Part shown: one piece after another, positions 59,010 to 64,000 of the stretch | How positions within the stretch are numbered: position 1 is the stretch's first letter | Layout: every line of letters starts with the position of its first letter | Origin: Desmodus rotundus | Lineage: Eukaryota; Chordata; Mammalia; Chiroptera; Phyllostomidae | Direction: 5' to 3' | Length of the DNA: 64,000 bases | Assembly (NCBI RefSeq): GCF_022682495.2 | Contig: NC_071391.1 | Span: 113,815,195-113,879,194 of the forward strand | The notes under the pieces: generated by a model | The model's input: only the letters and a program-made list of their open reading frames with translations | Databases searched by the model: none | What the model was told of the DNA's origin: nothing | Made by a program: the position numbers and the translations under genes

Positions 59010-60865
59010 GTTATGGAATGTGGGAAAAAGTGGAATCTTTCATTTTGATCCATCAGATTTTCTCTTTGCCCAGGCTTGCATTATGCTGTAAGAATTTATA
59101 AACAATTACTATTTAGAAACTAAGTTAATGTTAGATTTAATAGAAATAATTCTATGAACTACATATCTTATTTTGCCTGAAACATTTCTATATAAAATTG
59201 ACAAATACTATTTAAATACTGGTAATAATACAAAAAATAGTTCTCAATTTGTAAAAAAATTAATAATGTAGGCATCTAAATGAGACAAGGACTCAAAAGT
59301 ACACCATACCTAAAAAAAATGTCCCTTCACACAATTTTTGTTGTAAAATAATTATTATATTTTAAATGGCAATTATTGCTGGGTAACATTATTTATAAAT
59401 TTAATTGTGAAAATTAGTTGCCAAATCAGAGTATATGATATTTATTTAAAATATTGTAAAACAAGAGAGAAGCAGAGATTAGAATGGAATGTATATATAC
59501 ATGCCAACACAACTGTTGAATTCACTTAATAATTAGTCTGGAGCATGTTTATAATTAATTTGACCTAACTTTGTCATTTTACATCTCTGTCTTTGTGAGG
59601 TTCAAAAGAAACAAGATTCCTTGATTAATTGCTAATGTAAAAATCATAATTGCATTTACCTATTTATTTTTTGCTCCATTGTCTCCTCATGGTTTCCCTC
59701 CTGCTAAATGAACCCTTGGCCTCTTAGAGTCATTTTTGTAGCGACTACATTGAATCATTAATTAAAGTATGTTTTTAAACTTTCAAAATATGCTCATTAG
59801 TGTTAAATTTATTTCACTCGACAGAACACATTAACAGTGATATTAAAATAAAGTAAACATTCAGTGTGAGCTATGGGAATTTGGAAATTCATAAAAGCAC
59901 AGTGTTCTTTCCTTTTGTTTCTTAGAGGTTGTACATCGAATTCTTGAAGCAGATTGTTGCTAATACTCGTAAAACTGGGGTTGGAGTCATGAAAAGCAAT
60001 GCAGGTATTACTCTAGGAAGACAGGCGGTATTAAAAACAAGTAGCACTGAGAAGTATAAAATCAGCTGGCAGAGCTATTAACCCAGTCTCAGCTTGTCCC
60101 CAGATATGGTTGGGAATAACTGTCAATGGAGGAAACATTCATTACCTTTCTATACAGCAGTATAAGGCAACACATTAAAAACACAAAATGGAGCAGAGAG
60201 AAAGAAATATTGGCTGTTGAGTTGAGGATTTAGCTCAGATCTTAGAGGAAGCAAATATACATATATATATATTTACTGTAATTCTAGATTTATTCAAAAA
60301 GAAATGAAATTTCCTGGGTAAAGCATCTGTGTAATATTATTTCTGATTATGTGTCTGAAAAATGGCTATATAGTCACCCTTGTCTATAATTTTGGCATTA
60401 ATAGGTACTATTCAAAAAATACACTTGAAGAAATAAATGAATAAATTGCTAAAGCATACATATTGTGACTGTGTAAGGCGTGATTAAAATATGCATTATT
60501 AAAATTTGCATTACTTAATTTTATGAGTGTCTTTCATGGAAGTAAGACAAAGAGGAAGGTGTGTTCCTTCCTTTACTTGTAACATGAGGTCGTGAGTCGG
60601 CTGTCTGAGAAGCAGAGAACACGCATCTGTAGGGGAGTCCTACCTAGTTTACATACCACACAAGGCCAGAGGAAATAAAGACAGAAATTAGAAGGAGTGA
60701 CTGTGGCTAGCATTCAAGCAGTTAAAAATACTATTGCTTTCTGTTCCACTCTGAGGATTTTCTGGATCCAAACATTTTTCATCTCTTGAACCTGCTTTCC
60801 TAAAATTTATCCCAAATGGAAAACAATTATTCTGATTTTTCAATTCTAGTTTTTCTTACAAAGCA
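59010..60865. other. Single-copy stretch with the best exon-like segment
   Basis: Apart from a short TA patch (60257-60273), no repeat is recognised. The 59500-60170 part has little simple-repeat content and holds the exon-like segment listed separately. Confidence 0.45.
59926..60004 (+). other. Exon-like 79-nt segment (unproven)
   Basis: A T-rich tract ends 'ccttttgtttcttag' at 59925, and 'gcag' is followed by 'gtatta' at 60005, so acceptor and donor consensus bracket 79 nt. One phase is open throughout and begins RLYIEFLKQIVANTRKTG. The residues do not match any protein I recognise. It is not a multiple of three, so skipping would shift the frame. Chance is a real alternative: many introns contain such decoys. 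Confidence 0.15.
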
Positions 60866-60869
60866 CTTA

Positions 60870-61255
60870 TCTACCTGTATTATTTTTACTATTTTATTTT
60901 ATTTAAAATCATTTTGAATTTTCCAGTTATAGTTGACATATATTATTATATTAGTTTCATGTGTACACCCTGTGATTAGACATTATATAACTTATTAAGT
61001 GATCATTCTGATAACTCTGCACCCATCTAACACCATACATAGTTATTACAATATTATTGACTATATCCCCTATGCTGTACTTTACATCTTGTGACTGTTC
61101 TGTAACAACCAATTTGTACTTCTTAATCCCCTCACCTTTTTCATCAAAACTCCAACCCTCTTCCATCTGGCAGCAAAATGTTTTCTGTATCTATGTATCT
61201 GTTTCTGTTCTGCTTGTTCATTTATTTTGTCTTTTTAAATTCTATTATTGATAAA
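60870..61255 (-). mobile_element. L1-related 3' UTR segment, antisense
   Basis: 'agttatagttgacatatatt', 'gtgattagacattatataac', 'caatattattgactatatcc' and 'cctatgctgtactttacatc' match the antisense 3' UTR of an older L1 type. The 64- to 69-codon frames on both strands here are not genes. Confidence 0.8.
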
Positions 61256-61310
61256 TATATATTTTTACTATTTATTGGTCATATTTTTATCTTTATTTTC
61301 TTCTTCTAAA

Positions 61311-61512
61311 AATATTTTATTTATTTATTTTTTAGAGAGAGGGGAAGGCGAAAGAGAGGGAGAGAAACATCAATGTGTGGTTGCCTCTCACGAACCTCTT
61401 ACTGGGGACATAGTCCACAACCCAGGCATGTGCCCCGACTGGGAATCAAACCTGCAACTTTTTGGTTTACAGGCCCACACTGAATCCACTGAGCTACACT
61501 AGCCAGGGCTTC
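61311..61512 (-). mobile_element. VES SINE, antisense, inserted in L1 sequence
   Basis: The full VES order in reverse ends 'gagctacactagccagggc'. Approximate target-site duplication near 61300-61310 ('cttcttctaaa') and 61513-61523 ('ctcttcttaaa'). The flanking text on both sides reads as L1 5' UTR, so the SINE landed in the L1. Confidence 0.92.
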
Positions 61513-63765
61513 CTCTTCTTAAAGTAACATTTAACTTCTTTAACATTTCATACAATACTGACTTGTTGGTGATTAACTCCTTTAGCTTCTTTCTTGTCTG
61601 GGAAGCTCTTTGTATGCCCATTGATTCTAAGTGACAGCTTTGCTGGGTAGACTAATCTTGGTTGTAGGCCTTTGTTCTTCATCACTTTGAGTGTTTCTTT
61701 CCATTCTCCTTTGGCCTGCAAAGTTTAAGTTGAGAACTTTGGCTGTTGGTATTATGGAAGCTCCCTTGTAGGTACCTAACTTCTTTTCAATTGCTGCTTT
61801 TAAGATTCTCTTTTTGACTTTAACTTTTTTATTTTAATTATAATTTATCTTCTTGTGGGCTTCTTTGAATTCACCTTCTTTGGGACTCTCTGTGCTTCCT
61901 GGACTTACATGTCTGTTTCCTTCACCAGGTTAAGGAAGTTTTCTGTCATTATTGTGACAATAAGTTTTTTGATTTCTTGCTCTCTTTTCTCCTTCTGGCA
62001 CCTTCATCATGTAAATGTTGGCATGGTTGATAATGTCTCACAGGCCCATTACACTATCCTCATTTTTTTGGATTTTTTTGTCTGTTCTGATTAAGTGTTT
62101 TTGCTTCCTTATATTTCAAATCTCTGAGTTGATTTCTTGACTTCATCTCTTCTACGGTTGATTCCCTGTAAATTATTCTTTATTTTAGGTTAGCTGTCTT
62201 TTCTGGCTATTTTTTTATGCTGAATTCATTGAGCATTTTGTAACCCTTGGTTTGAACTCTGCATCTAGTAGGTTGTTTGCCTCCGTTTTGTTTAGTTCTT
62301 TTTCTGAAGTTTTCTTCTGATCCTTCATTTGGGACATGTTTTTCGTCTTCTCATTTTGGTAGCCTCTCTGTGTTTGTTTCTGTGTATCAGGTAGATACTA
62401 TGTTTCTGCCTTGTCTCCCAGGCTTGGTAGAATAGTCTAATATAGTGGGTGTTTTGTAGATTCTAGTGGCACATCCTCCCCGATCACCTAAGCTGGGCAC
62501 TCAGTGTGTGCCACCACTGGGGGTTCTGTGTACACCCTCCTATTGTAGTTGAGCCTCAATTTCTGTTAGCATGCCAATGGGAGGGAATTATCCCCAGGTT
62601 GATCAGCTGCATGGACTGGCTATGACCACCAACTACCAACCAGCTGTGCAGGGTCCTACCCCACAGAGCAGGACTTACTTCAGCAAAGCTCTGATGCCTG
62701 CTGTGTCTACCTCTTGAATGTGTTGCTTGGGTGAGTTGTTGGGTGGTGATGCTTTCTAAGTAATCTAAAGCTGTCTACTGGATGTGCTGGCTCTAGAGTC
62801 TCCCTGTAGGTTTAGGCCGAAGTCAGGCACCACCTGTGTTCTACCCGGGGCCACCTGGCATGAGCTACAAAGCAGTCTGCATATGACTGCTACTTGTGCT
62901 CAGCTTGGAAGTGCCATGCAAGGCCAAGTTGGAAACAAAGCAGGCTGCTCTTAGGGCAAAGCCTAGGGCCGCTTAATGAGGGATACAGGGCACACTGAGG
63001 CCAGATGCTGCTTTTATGAGAGATTTTAGGAAAATCTGAAGCCTGAGCCCAGAGAGACCACTCATATGGAAAAGCCACTGGAAATAGCTTGGGTGGGCCT
63101 ATGTTTCAGAGAATCACCAGGGTGGGACAAACATGGAAGCTAGGTTGATGAATCTTGGATGTATTGCCTGCCTGCATGCTCTGTGGGTTGGAGGGCTCAT
63201 TAAAGGAACAGTGGCCTCTGCCAGTGCTCCTGTCTGGGAGAAAGCTGACCCCGAGCCTCATTCTGACGCCAGACAATTCAGTGTTTCACACATGTCTCTA
63301 GTACTTTTCAAGCTCTGCCCTTGTGCTGGAGCTCAGATGGAATGAGTCCAAGTTAGTTTGTGTGGGGGCCTTTTAAGAAAAAAACACCTGTGACTTTAGA
63401 AGCCTCAGTCCCTCTCAGCCTCAATGCCCCTGGTTTTATACTCAGAAGTAGTGGGGACTTCTCTTTCCAGCACTGGAACCCTGGACTTGGGGGTGTGGTG
63501 TGGGGCTGGGACCCCTCACTCCTTAGGGGGGACCTCCATAGCCAAGATATCCCTCTTGATTTTTATCTACCACATGTAGGTGTGGGACAAACTCAGTCCA
63601 CATCTCAGCCCCTCCCACCAGTCTCTATGCTGCTTCTTTAACTCCCTAGTTGTAGAACTTCCATTCTGCCAAATTTCGGGCGGTTCTGAATGATGATTGT
63701 TCTGTAATTTAATTGTAATTTTGATATGGTTGTGGGAGGAGGTATCACATTTACCTATAAAATGT
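61513..63765 (-). mobile_element. L1 5' UTR, antisense, long and promoter-proximal
   Basis: 'aacatttcatacaatactga', 'agctttgctgggtagactaa', 'ctctgtgcttcctggactta', 'ttctggcaccttcatcatgt', 'atttgggacatgtttttcgt', 'gtagttgagcctcaatttct', 'ttccagcactggaaccctgg' and 'gttgtagaacttccattctg' form a nearly unbroken antisense L1 5' UTR of the carnivore/bat type. The 62400-63650 portion is GC-richer than the rest of the window. ORF1 would lie to the left but is not present. Frames of 60-93 codons inside it are not genes. Confidence 0.85.
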
Positions 63766-64000
63766 TATATTTTAAAGGCTAATTTAGACCAAGAGCAAAG
63801 ACAATGATTTAGGTGACTCAGTTGTCATGTACATTTTTATTTTTCTGCCTATCTAGGGCATGGCCATAATATGTATTGTATTTGTTTTTAACATAGCATA
63901 TATAGGTCTAGGCAAATAGTAATGACTAATGTATGTACAGTGTGTAATTAAAATGCATACAAACTTTATTAATTAATTAATTAATTCAAAAACATGTATG
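63766..64000. other. AT-rich end of window with (TTAA)n
   Basis: 'ttaattaattaattaatt' lies at 63968-63985. Otherwise nothing is recognised. Confidence 0.5.

Noticed and set aside
63360..63641. 93-codon frame in GC-richer DNA
   Set aside because: Sequence matches the antisense L1 5' UTR, so it is not a gene.
1..64000. Helitron (HeliBat) elements, which are common in vesper bats
   Set aside because: I looked for the typical Helitron 5'-TC start with a 3' hairpin and CTRR end and saw no clear case. Absence is weak evidence that the host is not a vespertilionid.
1..64000. CRISPR arrays, operons, phage or bacterial genes
   Set aside because: The only regularly spaced repeats are microsatellites and one minisatellite; composition and repeats are mammalian.

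Overview
The window looks like nuclear DNA from a bat (Chiroptera, probably Yangochiroptera), from an intergenic or deep intronic gene desert. The evidence is nine copies of the tRNA-derived bat SINE known as VES (box-like head 'ccctggctggtgtggctcag', 'ggttcgattcccagtcaggg', a CT/GA-rich tail and 'aaaatcaataaataa' ends), bat/laurasiatherian L1 3' ends, and mammal-wide fossils (MIR, L2, a CR1/L3-like LINE, MaLR/MLT1 LTRs, hAT MER5). Base composition is AT-rich and CpG-poor. I found no protein-coding gene, rRNA, functional tRNA gene or CRISPR array. Every open frame I examined is short, lacks recognisable domains, or lies in a repeat. All family names come from recognising consensus sequences by eye, not from a database search.

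Layout. 0-13.4 kb: a 20-24 bp minisatellite, an MLT1-like LTR fragment, an antisense LTR fragment, a Tigger-like DNA transposon fossil, three VES SINEs with clear target-site duplications (one internally deleted), one L1 3' end, then about 4 kb of mostly single-copy sequence. 13.4-18.8 kb: two abutting L1 3' ends, a CR1/L3-like LINE fragment, MIRs, a VES SINE, an antisense MLT1 LTR and an L1 copy with a 5' inversion. 19-31 kb: mostly single-copy with microsatellites, one full-length VES, an old recurrent repeat carrying a nested MER5A, and L1 3' ends. 31-42 kb: the most structured part. It has an MLT1 solo LTR abutted by a 681-bp mariner, then L2 and MIR fossils, then a roughly 6-kb antisense L1 that has been invaded by a VES SINE, a second mariner and a roughly 60-bp L1 tail. 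42-64 kb: MIRs, a split MLT1 LTR, a second antisense L1 5' UTR carrying a twin-primed L1, a MER5-like element, further L1 and SINE insertions, and a third long antisense L1 5' UTR at the right edge, which is the only sizeable GC-richer stretch.

No genes act together here. The biological content is a record of nested transposition. The items most worth following up are the two mariner copies that share one internal deletion, the two very short L1 tail insertions with matching 5' breakpoints, the two 5'-inverted L1s, and a 79-nt open segment with good splice consensus at 59.93-60.00 kb. I found no convincing undescribed system.
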